Below are positions 55,078-63,154 of a stretch of 64,000 nucleotides of DNA, in pieces. How positions within the stretch are numbered: position 1 is the stretch's first letter; every line of letters begins with the position of its first letter. Both the position numbers and the translations under genes were made by a program. The notes beneath the pieces were generated by a model. It saw only the letters and a list, made by a program, of their open reading frames with translations, searched no databases and had not been told where the DNA came from. The DNA is from Leptolyngbyaceae cyanobacterium RM1_1_2 (GTDB lineage: Bacteria > Cyanobacteriota > Cyanobacteriia > Phormidesmidales > Phormidesmidaceae), in the NCBI GenBank assembly GCA_012032345.1, contig JAAUQI010000020.1:1-64000 (forward strand), given 5' to 3'.

Positions 55078-56427
55078 ATGCGCTTTTCCAAGATTCTGAT
55101 TGCCAACCGAGGAGAAATCGCCCTCCGTATTCTTCGCACCTGTGAAGAAATGGGGATTGCGACAGTGGCAGTTCATTCGACGGTCGATCGTCAGGCTCTC
55201 CATGTTCAGCTAGCAGACGAAACGGTCTGTATTGGAGAAGCTCCCAGCGGCAAAAGCTACCTCAATATTCCCAATATTATTGCAGCCGCCCTCACCCGTA
55301 ATGCTACTGCTATTCATCCCGGCTATGGCTTTTTGGCTGAAAATGCCCGCTTTGCCGAAATTTGCGCCGACCATCAAATTGCCTTTATCGGCCCATCACC
55401 CGCCGCTATGCTGGCAATGGGGGATAAATCAACGGCCAAAGAAACGATGCAGGGCGTCGGGGTGCCCACCATACCTGGCAGCGACGGCCTGCTGACAGAT
55501 GAGCAAGAAGCCGCCGCGATCGCCAAAGATATCGGCTACCCCGTCATCATCAAGGCAACAGCCGGAGGCGGCGGGCGAGGAATGCGCCTGGTACGCGACC
55601 CCAGTGAGCTGAACAAGGCGTTTTTTGCAGCCCAAGGCGAAGCCGAAGCCGCCTTTGGTAATCCAGGTGTCTATCTGGAGAAATTTGTCGAGCAGCCTCG
55701 CCACATTGAGTTTCAGATTTTAGCTGACAGCTACGGCAACGTCATTCATCTCGGTGAGCGAGACTGCTCAATTCAGCGACGTCACCAAAAGCTCTTAGAA
55801 GAAGCGCCCAGTCCGGCCCTGTCACCCAGTTTGCGCCAGGCAATGGGTGATGCGGCAGTACGCGCAGCCCAGTCTATCAGCTATGTAGGGGCAGGCACGG
55901 TTGAGTTTTTGCTCGATCGCTCTGGCAAGTTTTACTTCATGGAAATGAATACGCGCATCCAGGTTGAGCATCCCGTGACTGAGATGATTACAGGGCTTGA
56001 CCTAGTTGCTGAGCAAATTCGTATTGCCCAAGGCGAAAAGCTTTTACTGAGCCAGGCTGAAGTAAAGCTGAGGGGACATGCGATCGAATGTCGCATCAAC
56101 GCTGAGGATCCCGACCACAATTTTCGGCCCAACCCAGGACGTATCAGTGGCTATCTGGCACCGGGAGGTTTGGGCGTGCGCATGGACTCCCATGTCTACA
56201 CTGACTATGAGATTCCTCCTTACTACGATTCGCTGGTAGGCAAGCTAATTGTCTGGGGCCCCGATCGCTCAACTGCTATCCGGCGGATGAAACGGGCGCT
56301 AAGAGAATGCGCCATCACCGGGCTGCCAACTACGATTAGCTTTCATCAAAAAGTTCTGGAGCGAGCAGAGTTTTTGCAGGGCGAGGTCTACACCAATTTT
56401 GTTACCCAGGTGATGATGCCCCAGTAA
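55078..56427 (+). CDS. accC: Biotin carboxylase subunit of acetyl-CoA carboxylase
   Basis: The 449-residue ATP-grasp enzyme has the family signatures: [48 protein letters not shown] (the glycine-rich ATP loop), [35 protein letters not shown] and [13 protein letters not shown]-like [14 protein letters not shown]. It carboxylates the biotin on AccB in the first step of fatty-acid synthesis. The other acc subunits are not adjacent, as usual in cyanobacteria. Length matches the family. Confidence 0.97.
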   Translation: MRFSKILIANRGEIALRILRTCEEMGIATVAVHSTVDRQALHVQLADETVCIGEAPSGKSYLNIPNIIAAALTRNATAIHPGYGFLAENARFAEICADHQIAFIGPSPAAMLAMGDKSTAKETMQGVGVPTIPGSDGLLTDEQEAAAIAKDIGYPVIIKATAGGGGRGMRLVRDPSELNKAFFAAQGEAEAAFGNPGVYLEKFVEQPRHIEFQILADSYGNVIHLGERDCSIQRRHQKLLEEAPSPALSPSLRQAMGDAAVRAAQSISYVGAGTVEFLLDRSGKFYFMEMNTRIQVEHPVTEMITGLDLVAEQIRIAQGEKLLLSQAEVKLRGHAIECRINAEDPDHNFRPNPGRISGYLAPGGLGVRMDSHVYTDYEIPPYYDSLVGKLIVWGPDRSTAIRRMKRALRECAITGLPTTISFHQKVLERAEFLQGEVYTNFVTQVMMPQ

Positions 56428-56464
56428 TTGGGTTAGTAATAAGGCATCTGGCTTTGCCAACGGG

Positions 56465-56746
56465 CTAAAACATCTTAAGTAAGCCCTGCTGCCCAACCAA
56501 TATCTCTCTCAGCAGGCTAGTAATGGCAACCCAAATTACTGGAGAAATGTCTACGCCGCCTATAGGAGCGACGAGTTTACGCGTCGGAATTAGAAAAGGC
56601 TCTGTGGGCCAAGCTATCAGATTAAAAGGCAATCGGTTGAGATCGACTTGAGGATACCAGGTCAAAACAATGCGGAAAATGAAGAGTAGGGTCATCAAGC
56701 CCAAAAACGGCCCAATAGTCCAAATGGCGATGTCAGATAGGCTCAT
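56465..56746 (-). CDS. YggT-family membrane protein
   Basis: The 93-residue protein has two membrane helices (IGPFLGLMTLLFIFRIVLTW; VIWVAITSLLREILVG) and the YggT/Ycf19 signature LPFNLIAWPTEPFLIPTRKL followed by PIGGVDISPV. Cyanobacterial and plastid members are needed for distribution of thylakoid nucleoids or membrane organisation. It faces accC tail-to-tail. Confidence 0.9.
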   Translation of the reverse strand: MSLSDIAIWTIGPFLGLMTLLFIFRIVLTWYPQVDLNRLPFNLIAWPTEPFLIPTRKLVAPIGGVDISPVIWVAITSLLREILVGQQGLLKMF

Positions 56747-57068
56747 GGTGATCGTGCCCTGTCAGTTGTAGGGTTGTGATGTATTGAAGCTTTGTAAACT
56801 TTGCTATTTTATCTTAGCGGACTGCCTTACCCGGTTGGAACCGTCTGCACCAGCCTGTTAGCCTGAGCAAAATTTACCCTTGACCGACCCCTACCGGACG
56901 TCCTAACAACTGGTTTTCAATCGTCACTGAGCGAGTCTGGGTGGAGTAGCTAGAAGGAAAGGGGTGAGGGGCGATCGCGTCCTGAGTGACTGACAGTCAC
57001 GAAACACGGCCACCAAAAAGCCGGGGTATTACCCCGGCTTTTTGGTTTCGATCGGCTGGGTTTTGGAG
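56747..57068. other. Intergenic region between yggT and sbtB
   Basis: About 322 bases with the yggT promoter at the left end and a strong terminator at 57013-57045. No coding frame or RNA gene is recognised in the remainder. Confidence 0.45.
57013..57045. terminator. Bidirectional terminator after sbtB
   Basis: CCAAAAAGCCGGGGTA (57013-57028) is perfectly complementary to TACCCCGGCTTTTTGG (57030-57045), with one base between. With T-runs on both strands it ends the sbtA-sbtB operon and any transcript from the left. Confidence 0.88.
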
Positions 57069-57410
<342 letters not shown>

Positions 57411-57527
57411 TCATTGAATTATATGAAAGCTTAGAAAACGGCAGCACTGGGCGCGATCGCACTGAATCTTGCTGCCGCGTTAGTCGTCGGGCCAAGGGAG
57501 CACCGGCAGGCCGCAACCCGTCTAGAA

Positions 57528-58649
57528 TCAGCCGCCCAGCGCTTGGGCCAGCGCAATGTAGAGCGGTATGCCCAAGGCAATCGCAACCGGCGTGCCGATG
57601 GCTGTAGACGCGCCGATGTAAGCAGAAGGATTAGCCGACGGAATTCCGGCTCGCAAAGTGGGTGGCCCTGAGATGTCTGAACTGGAGGCGGCGATGACGG
57701 CCAGGATTACAACGCCGCCAAGGCTGAATCCCGTAATGGCGTGGGCAATCATGCCAAGACCAAAGGCGATGAGCCCATGCAGCAGCGGTGCTACCAAGGC
57801 ATACACGGTGTACCACTGGGCCACCTTGCGCAGCTCGCCAAGTCTTGCGGCTGCCTCCATACCCATGATCAACATCAGTACCGAAAGCAGGCCGCGAAAG
57901 AGGGGGTCGTAGAAGCTTTCATAGACACTTTCTGGCCGGGTTAGCAAGCCTAGAGCGAGGCCGAGCAGCAGTGCCGATAGGGCAGAGCCTTGGAGGCTTT
58001 CCTTTACGATCGGCCAGATCTTGACCCGCCTGTCTGCAGTATCGGCCTGTTCGCGGGGATACCCGCCTGCAGTAATGCGCTGACTGCTAGGATGCCCGCC
58101 CGCAGTAACGCGCTGCTTGCTGAGATACTCCTGCTTGCTAAGATACTCGTCTGCGTTATCTTGCTGCTTGCTGGTATAAATGCTAGCCAAGACGATCGCA
58201 GTCACGAGCGCTGGGATATCCATAAAGGGATAAAGGGCAGCGGTCCAGGCTTCGTATTCGATGCCTTGCCCTTCCAGTAGCGTCAGGCCAGCGGCGAAGG
58301 TAGAGCCGCTCACGGCACCGAACAAGCCCGCTGTTGCAATGCCATCCTCCATTTTGACGTTCGGCAGCTTGCACAACGTGTAGCGCCCAATGAACACGAT
58401 CAGGATCCCTATTAACACGGCGAACACCGCAGGCACCAGCATCTCCACCAGATTGGCGTCGCGGATCTCCTGGCCACCGGTCAGGCCGACTTTTATGAGC
58501 AGCATGAAGACAATGAACTTATAGGCCGCATCTGGAATGGCCAGTCGACTACCGAGGGTGGCGGCAACCACACCACCAATCAAAAAGCCGAGTGTCGGGG
58601 ACTGTAACTGCGCTAGGAAGCGCATCAAAAAATCGGACAAGAAATCCAC
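57528..58649 (-). CDS. sbtA: Sodium-dependent bicarbonate transporter SbtA
   Basis: The 373-residue carrier has about ten membrane helices in two inverted halves: FLIGGVVAATLGSRLAIPDA, FMLLIKVGLTGGQEIRDANL, GAVSGSTFAAGLTLLEGQG, then SSSDISGPPTLRAGIPSANP. SbtA is a high-affinity Na+/HCO3- symporter of the plasma membrane, induced at low CO2 in the carbon-concentrating mechanism. The GTG start is fixed by a perfect AAGGAGG eight bases upstream. The cytoplasmic loop between halves (about 165-205) contains duplicated EYLSKQ and R(V/I)TAGG peptides. sbtB follows after about 140 bases. Confidence 0.96.
   Translation of the reverse strand: MDFLSDFLMRFLAQLQSPTLGFLIGGVVAATLGSRLAIPDAAYKFIVFMLLIKVGLTGGQEIRDANLVEMLVPAVFAVLIGILIVFIGRYTLCKLPNVKMEDGIATAGLFGAVSGSTFAAGLTLLEGQGIEYEAWTAALYPFMDIPALVTAIVLASIYTSKQQDNADEYLSKQEYLSKQRVTAGGHPSSQRITAGGYPREQADTADRRVKIWPIVKESLQGSALSALLLGLALGLLTRPESVYESFYDPLFRGLLSVLMLIMGMEAAARLGELRKVAQWYTVYALVAPLLHGLIAFGLGMIAHAITGFSLGGVVILAVIAASSSDISGPPTLRAGIPSANPSAYIGASTAIGTPVAIALGIPLYIALAQALGG
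58058..58149 (-). repeat. Tandem duplications in the SbtA cytoplasmic loop
   Basis: Two 33-base units (58058-58090 and 58091-58123), about 80% identical, encode RITAGG-P-x-Q-type peptides. Two 18-base units (58114-58131 and 58132-58149), 16 of 18 identical, encode EYLSKQ twice. A further partial TGCTTGCTG copy follows near 58154. All preserve the reading frame. Confidence 0.85.
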
Positions 58650-58657
58650 GTTTAATT

Positions 58658-58664
58658 CCTCCTT
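58658..58664 (-). promoter_or_regulatory. Strong ribosome binding site of sbtA
   Basis: The minus strand reads AAGGAGG, fully complementary to the 16S rRNA 3' end, eight bases before the GTG start of sbtA. It decides the start codon and suggests efficient translation. Confidence 0.85.
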
Positions 58665-58691
58665 GATCAGACCTTAAAAGTTTTGAAGAAC

Positions 58692-58731
58692 GTAGAAACG
58701 AAGCGCTCGTTTCTACAGCACCTGTGCTGTA
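58692..58731. repeat. Overlapping palindromes upstream of sbtA
   Basis: GTAGAAACGA...TCGTTTCTAC (58692-58716) and TACAGCACctGTGCTGTA (58714-58731) are two adjoining palindromes. A further copy of GTAGAAACG follows. The stretch lies 40-80 bases before the sbtA start and may be an operator, an mRNA-leader hairpin, or a repeat element. Confidence 0.55.
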
Positions 58732-58878
58732 GAAACGCTACCGACAGAGTGCCTGGAGGTGGCCAACCGCTAAACGAGGGAAAAGGTGAGCGCAACACGT
58801 CTCAGATTTTATAGATGTAAATCAGTACAGAATCGCTTCCTCATGTGAAGCGGCTAAAGCCGCTCGTTCATTTTTCCT

Positions 58879-58899
58879 CTCAATACTGAAGTGATTGAG
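58879..58899. promoter_or_regulatory. Candidate LysR-type operator for sbtA
   Basis: CTCAAT and ATTGAG form a perfect inverted repeat with a nine-base spacer, about 230 bases before the sbtA start. Low-CO2 regulators CmpR and NdhR/CcmR bind TCAAT-spacer-ATCAAT-like sites. The match is partial, so this is inference only. A second palindrome, AGCGGCTaaAGCCGCT, lies at 58849-58864. Confidence 0.4.
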
Positions 58900-59097
58900 C
58901 TTCCAAACGTATCAGAAGTCTTTTCATGCATGAGTCTATCATCTATCATTGGACTCGCTGCTTCACACAATTTGGCAAATTCTATGGAACCGATTTAACA
59001 TCCTTAACAATGGAAGAATTAGCATTTCCGAAACTGGTGAGGTATGCCTGCTCTTTGGGGCACAGAGGTTTTAAACCCCAGATTTGCACCTCAGTAG

Positions 59098-59151
59098 ACT
59101 GAAAAACGCTGAATCTAAAACCCTACTGAAAAACGCTGTATCTAAAACCCT
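59098..59151. repeat. 27-bp tandem repeat, possible IS end
   Basis: Two adjoining 27-base units (59098-59124 and 59125-59151) differ at one base and have the form ACTGAAAAACGCT..ATCTAAAACCCT. They immediately precede the IS5-type transposase remnant, so one may be its terminal repeat. Confidence 0.65.
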
Positions 59152-59165
59152 CTAGTCTAATCATC

Positions 59166-59227
59166 ATGCCGTGTTCTGGCAGTCTGACCTATGCCGAATG
59201 TGAAATTCTGGAACCGCTGCTGCTTGA
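59166..59227 (+). pseudogene. IS5-type transposase N-terminal remnant
   Basis: ATG 59166 opens MPCSGSLTYAECEILEPLLL, a degraded form of the MPYSSSLTDAEWEILEPLL start of IS5/DUF4096-type transposases. Similarity ends after about 21-23 residues, where sequence from another gene begins. Nothing of the catalytic region remains. Confidence 0.7.
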
Positions 59228-59386
59228 AATCTTGATGCGCTGCATACTGCATGGGCTGAGACTATTGAAAGTGACTGTTTCATCACCTGCGACAAACGGC
59301 TGATCAACCGCTGCATTGATTTAGCTATGAAAGCTCTAAATTCAGTTGATTTTGTGCTGGAGATGACTGGCGATAATTCAGGTTAA
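59228..59386 (+). pseudogene. PIN-domain (VapC-like) toxin C-terminal remnant
   Basis: The frame after a stop at 59227 reads NLDALHTAWAETIESDCFIT followed by CDKRLINR and ends with LNSVDFVLEMTGDNSG. This is the C-terminal half of a PIN ribonuclease: DALH carries one acidic metal ligand and TCDKRL another. The N-terminal half, with the first Asp, is missing, and no start codon is present. The break coincides with the IS5 remnant, so the insertion or a later deletion probably destroyed the toxin gene. Confidence 0.72.
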
Positions 59387-59387
59387 A

Positions 59388-59552
59388 AGTGAGCAACAAG
59401 TCTTGCAGGAAGGAGTCCACATTCTTTGGCACAATATGGAAGTGTCTGTATTTGCTCGATTTTGGATAGATTGTCACCTTGGTAAAGGAAACTATCTAAA
59501 ACTAAAGGACGAACCTTTTAGCCCAAGAGTCGGTAGCGAGTTTGTATTCTAA
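59388..59552 (+). pseudogene. Small coding remnant following the PIN fragment
   Basis: An in-frame 54-residue stretch without a proper start reads EQQVLQEGVHILWHNMEVSV then FARFWIDCHLGKGNYLKLKD and stops at 59550-59552. Its FARFW...GKGNYL pattern recalls small proteins that accompany cyanobacterial toxin genes, but I cannot name the family. It may be the remains of the antitoxin partner or an unrelated small gene. Confidence 0.4.
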
Positions 59553-59700
59553 AATTTTAGAGTTTCAGGTATCACATTAGCCTCATTCGCCGCTTTAAAG
59601 AGGTTGCCTAAAACTCTGCGCTGTCGAGACCTGATACCATTTCTTTATGAAATACGCGCCTCCAAAAAATCTGAAAGCCTTGTTTGTGGAACGTTATAGG

Positions 59701-59814
59701 AAGGGAGCACATCATCCGCTCAAAAAAGAATAATCAACCTTAATTTCTCGTCCCTCTGTGGCAACGGTTTTCTAGGCTTCGTTTTCCTCTGGTCAGCGGA
59801 TGATGTGCTCCCTT
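59701..59814. repeat. MITE-like element with perfect 20-bp inverted ends
   Basis: AAGGGAGCACATCATCCGCT (59701-59720) is perfectly complementary to 59795-59814, with 74 bases between. The interior has no coding frame. The layout suggests a miniature inverted-repeat element or the two ends of an internally deleted insertion sequence. It lies just outside the Uma2 gene. Confidence 0.7.
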
Positions 59815-59859
59815 ATAAGAATTTAATAAGTGCATCTTCAAAAGGGGGCGATCGCAGCT

Positions 59860-60474
59860 TCAACCTGCCGCCGCAAATACTGCATCTGTTGTCAAATCTA
59901 ACTGAGGAAACACACCAGAAATCAGCTTTTCGCCTGCCACAAATCGCCGCATTTGATACTCTTCGCCTTCAAGCTGACAAACCGTAATCGTAGGCTGCTT
60001 CGGCTTGCCAATATGACGCACAGCCCCTAGCGCCCGAAAGTCTACCAGCCAGTATTCTGCAATCCCCATTGCCTCGTATTCGACAAATTTGTGCCCGTAG
60101 TCATCCCGCCAGTTAGTACTTACCACCTCAATAGCTAGAGGGACGGTTTGACCATGCTGGATGACTGAAACTGTCGGCCAGAGCGGTTCTTGCTTCAGCA
60201 GCTCACGGTTGAGAACTACGATATCTGGTATGTAGCCAGAGCCTTCTGCCTGAGGCTTGATTAAGCAGGTGCGAGGAATCGAGTAGGGCAGCTGATGTCG
60301 TCGAATTTCAAAACTGAGTTCTGCGCCCAAAAATCCACCGACATCCTCATGAGGGCCTGTGGGTAACATTTCAACTGCCATCCCCTCGATCAGCTCGTAC
60401 CGACGACCATCCTCTGGATACCATTCCAGAAAATCCTCAAAACTCATCGGGCTGGATACCCGTGACTGAACCAT
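59860..60474 (-). CDS. Uma2-family (DUF820) putative endonuclease
   Basis: The 204-residue protein is of the Uma2/DUF820 type with a PD-(D/E)XK nuclease fold: MSFEDFLEWYPEDGRRYELI, GYIPDIVVLNRELL (the PD) and VPLAIEVVSTNWRDDYGHKF (the E-x-V motif and Lys). These are very abundant in cyanobacteria, often mobile and of unknown role. The start ATG 60474 is followed by an intact frame. It borders the decayed accessory stretch. Confidence 0.9.
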   Translation of the reverse strand: MVQSRVSSPMSFEDFLEWYPEDGRRYELIEGMAVEMLPTGPHEDVGGFLGAELSFEIRRHQLPYSIPRTCLIKPQAEGSGYIPDIVVLNRELLKQEPLWPTVSVIQHGQTVPLAIEVVSTNWRDDYGHKFVEYEAMGIAEYWLVDFRALGAVRHIGKPKQPTITVCQLEGEEYQMRRFVAGEKLISGVFPQLDLTTDAVFAAAG

Positions 60475-60677
60475 GATGGCATCTCTCCAGCTTTCTATGG
60501 CTGCTCAGGCAGGCTGATCAAATCGTAGCAGTGACCCCGCTTAGAGAGCAGTCCTTGTGGGCAAGAATCTTTTCAAGGCAGTAAAAATCGGGACTGTTCA
60601 GAAAGCCAGCTCAAAACAGGTCAAGACCCCTTGGCTTCGGCTCAGAAGTTGCGACTTGTACAAAAATTAGGACGCTT

Positions 60678-60752
60678 CAGGAAATTGCCAACAGGCGCTA
60701 GCCATCAGGAAATTGCCAACAGGCGCTAGCCATCAGGAAATTGCCAACAGGC
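60678..60752. repeat. 28-bp tandem repeat (2.7 copies) at a gene 3' end
   Basis: Units at 60678-60705 and 60706-60733 are identical; a partial third runs to 60752. The unit starts CAGGAAATTGCCAACAGGCG. The last copies cover the C-terminal codons (ACWQFPDG) and stop of the zinc-ribbon gene, so the expansion duplicates the gene end without changing its product. Confidence 0.9.
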
Positions 60753-60923
60753 AATATACTCCACCCGTTTGCTGCCGCACTGACAGGGTACTTCGGCAGA
60801 GGCGACCCACTCATAATTGCAGTCTTTGCAGTGACAAAAGATATTGTTGCGGTTGGCTTCTGCAATACCTCGCTGCCATTGTTGCAGTTCTTCGGACGTG
60901 AGCTGGCGGGGAGGTTCGGTCAT
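60726..60923 (-). CDS. Small zinc-ribbon-like protein
   Basis: The product is 65 residues from ATG 60923 (MTEPPRQLTSEELQQWQRGI), chosen over an upstream start at 60989 because the extension looks non-coding. Two Cys groups, FCHCKDCNYEW and VPCQCGSKRV, form a likely zinc ribbon. It may be a nucleic-acid-binding protein; no further assignment is possible. The 3' end is embedded in a tandem repeat. Confidence 0.68.
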   Translation of the reverse strand: MTEPPRQLTSEELQQWQRGIAEANRNNIFCHCKDCNYEWVASAEVPCQCGSKRVEYIACWQFPDG

Positions 60924-60998
60924 AGAAATGTAGCTGTCTAGGAGATTGGAGTTTTGTGATTGTATCCGATGAACATGGGTCGAACCCACCTGTAGGGG

Positions 60999-61886
60999 TT
61001 AGCTTTTGGGCTGGGGAGATTGTGTTGGGGGCAGCGTGGCGATCGCAGCTCCCAACACGATCAGCAAACAGGCGATCGCCACAGTCCAAGTAGCCTCTGC
61101 CAGCCCACAGAGAATCAGCAGCAGCGTTGACAGCAGTGGGGCGGCATAGGACAACACGCCCAAGAGCCGAATATCGCCGTGCTTGACGCCGTAGTCCCAG
61201 GTAAAAAAAGCTAACCCTACTGGCCCTAGCCCTAACCCCAGGATAGCCAGCCATGCCTGACCTGTGGGCCAGAGTGTCGGTTCACCCAAAAAGTGACACA
61301 GCCATGCCAGCAGCGCGGTCACCCCGCAAAAGCCACCCACCGCGCTGGTCGGAATCGCCCCAAAACGCCGCGACAAAACCGAGTAGCCAGACCAGGTAAA
61401 AGCGCATAGCAGCGCCAGCAAATAGCCTAAGCTGTACTGGCTCTGGAGGGCAAAACCTTTGCCGCCGGTGACCAACAGACCAGCGCCAACAAAGCCGAGG
61501 GCTGCGCCTAGCAGGTGCGATCGCTGCAGCGTTTCACCCGGCAGTAGCGCAGACAGCAGCACAATAAGCAAAGGCCAGAGATAGGCAATCAGGCTGGCCT
61601 CAATCGCTGGAGCTTGACGCAGCGCCATAAAGTACAAAAAGTGGTAGCCAAAAAGCCCCGTAATGCCCAGGCACCAAACAGGCCAGGGCAGCTTGAGATG
61701 GCGCAAAATCGGCCCACTGTCTCGCAGCCACAGCACCAGACCAATCCCAAAGGCGATCGTGAAGGCCATTGCTGTGAGCTGAAAGGGCGGAATCGTGTCG
61801 GTAAGCGTCGTCAGGACGGCGAGGGTAGCCCACATGAGAACGGCGCTGAAGCCGATCAGCGTAGCGGAAAAGCGGCTGTGAGACAT
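60999..61886 (-). CDS. DMT-family exporter, YddG-like
   Basis: The product is 295 residues from ATG 61886 (MSHSRFSATLIGFSAVLMWA), with ten membrane helices and two EamA repeats. The sequence TIPPFQLTAMAFTIAFGIGL and the FFTWDYGVKHGDIRLLGVLS block resemble YddG-type exporters of aromatic amino acids or related metabolites. An AraC-type regulator gene precedes it on the same strand by 135 bases, suggesting inducible expression. Confidence 0.85.
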   Translation of the reverse strand: MSHSRFSATLIGFSAVLMWATLAVLTTLTDTIPPFQLTAMAFTIAFGIGLVLWLRDSGPILRHLKLPWPVWCLGITGLFGYHFLYFMALRQAPAIEASLIAYLWPLLIVLLSALLPGETLQRSHLLGAALGFVGAGLLVTGGKGFALQSQYSLGYLLALLCAFTWSGYSVLSRRFGAIPTSAVGGFCGVTALLAWLCHFLGEPTLWPTGQAWLAILGLGLGPVGLAFFTWDYGVKHGDIRLLGVLSYAAPLLSTLLLILCGLAEATWTVAIACLLIVLGAAIATLPPTQSPQPKS

Positions 61887-62021
61887 GGGGAAGGGAGGAG
61901 TTTTGGGTTTTGAGTGGGGGAGTTTGAATGAGGGAGGGGTGCCTCTCAAGGTCAGTAGCAACCTGTGTGCAGATTGATCTTAGGTAAACTGCTGCGTCTA
62001 TGGCTGGCCGTGCTTCAGGGG

Positions 62022-62771
62022 TTACTTGTCTGATTTTCGGGTTTGCTGGCGGTACTGCCGGGGTGACAGTCCTAGCATCTGGCGAAATAGGCGGGTTAGA
62101 GAAGTGGCCTGTTCATAGCCGACCTGCTGGGCAATCTGTAGAATCGGCAGGTTGGTTTGGGTAAGCAGAACCTGAGCCTGCTGTAGCCGTAGCGATCGCT
62201 GGTAGTCCTGTGGCGATCGCCCGGTCAGGCGCTTAAACCAGTCGCAGTAGTAGGTGGGATTGTAGCCTTCTAGTTTTGCCAATGTTGCTAGCTGCAGCGG
62301 TTCGTAGTAATGGCTTTGTAAATATTGAATTGACTTTGGCAGATGATGCTGTTGCAGGAGCTGGTTGGCGTATTGAACCAGCGGCAGCAGGCTGATTTGC
62401 TCGGTGATGGGCTGCTGAATTTCTGCGTAGAGCAACTGCCGCAGCCCTTGCCATCTGCGATCGCAGGTAAGATTCAGGCCCTCATCAGCCGAGATACCAG
62501 ACATGACAAACTGAGGCGGAATGTCGAGGACTAAAAACTGGTTGGCAGCGCTGGCCCAGAAGGTATGCAGACAGTGAGGCGGTAAGAAAAAGAGGCGATC
62601 GCGGTTGAGGGTCAGCGGCTGCGATTGCGATTGACTAGGTGCTTGATTTGGCGTATGAATACAGATCTCTCCCTGCGGCGGCAGAATTAGCTGAGCATAG
62701 TCATGGGTATGGGTGTCAGCGCGATCGCCGTAGGTGCGACATTCTCCTAAAATCTGCTGTAGTCTGGACAT
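62022..62771 (-). CDS. AraC-family transcriptional regulator
   Basis: The 249-residue protein has an N-terminal cupin-like sensing domain (HDYAQLILPPQGEICIHT, about 22-90) and a C-terminal double helix-turn-helix AraC domain (about 145-245): LATLAKLEGYNPTYYCDWFK and QVGYEQATSLTRLFRQMLGL, ending SPRQYRQQTRK. It probably activates the downstream YddG-like exporter gene, based on adjacency. The effector is unknown. Confidence 0.9.
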   Translation of the reverse strand: MSRLQQILGECRTYGDRADTHTHDYAQLILPPQGEICIHTPNQAPSQSQSQPLTLNRDRLFFLPPHCLHTFWASAANQFLVLDIPPQFVMSGISADEGLNLTCDRRWQGLRQLLYAEIQQPITEQISLLPLVQYANQLLQQHHLPKSIQYLQSHYYEPLQLATLAKLEGYNPTYYCDWFKRLTGRSPQDYQRSLRLQQAQVLLTQTNLPILQIAQQVGYEQATSLTRLFRQMLGLSPRQYRQQTRKSDK

Positions 62772-63154
62772 TGTTTGAGTCTAAGTTCAAGGCTGACCTG
62801 AGAGCTAAAGACTGTCTATGGTAATGGCTATCGGTAAACGGCTTTACTCCAGGTCTTTAAACGGAGAAACGGGTTTCTCTAGATTGAGCTGGCTTCAGAG
62901 TCCTATGGCTGGGTTTCAGGCGTAGTCTGCTGTTCCCGCATCTTAACCCGTAGATTTTCCAACCGTTCGATAGTGTGCGCTTGGGATAAGACTTGCGAAA
63001 TTCAAAACTCAACCCTTAAAACTCAGAACTGGTATCAGAGGATGACCCGATAGAGCTAAACGGCTCAGCGCAAAGAACTCTGTCAGACAGGCGGTTTTGC
63101 CAGGTTCCAATAGCCTTTAGACTGAGCTATACGCCGTTTTCAACTGCCCCGTTC
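62772..63154. other. Intergenic region upstream of recF
   Basis: About 383 bases between the AraC gene and recF. The minus strand (62905-62999) encodes a 32-residue open stretch ending ERLENLRVKMREQQTTPETQ, which could be the tail of a lost gene. The recF promoter should be in the right half. No RNA gene is visible. Confidence 0.4.

Noticed and set aside
57528-58649. Recent horizontal transfer of sbtA
   Set aside because: The gene looks poor in HIP1 octamers and slightly different in codon use, but over 1.1 kb that is within chance and I cannot compute a statistic.
59640-59700. Short reading frame starting ATGAAATACGCGCC
   Set aside because: It ends within 30 codons, overlaps the left arm of the inverted repeat and matches nothing I recognise.
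60678-60752. CRISPR array
   Set aside because: The repeats are direct and contiguous with no spacers, and no cas gene is present in the window.
62905-62999. Minus-strand tail of a Uma2-like or coiled-coil gene
   Set aside because: Only about 32 residues are open and no domain is identifiable; mentioned in the intergenic entry but not called as a gene.
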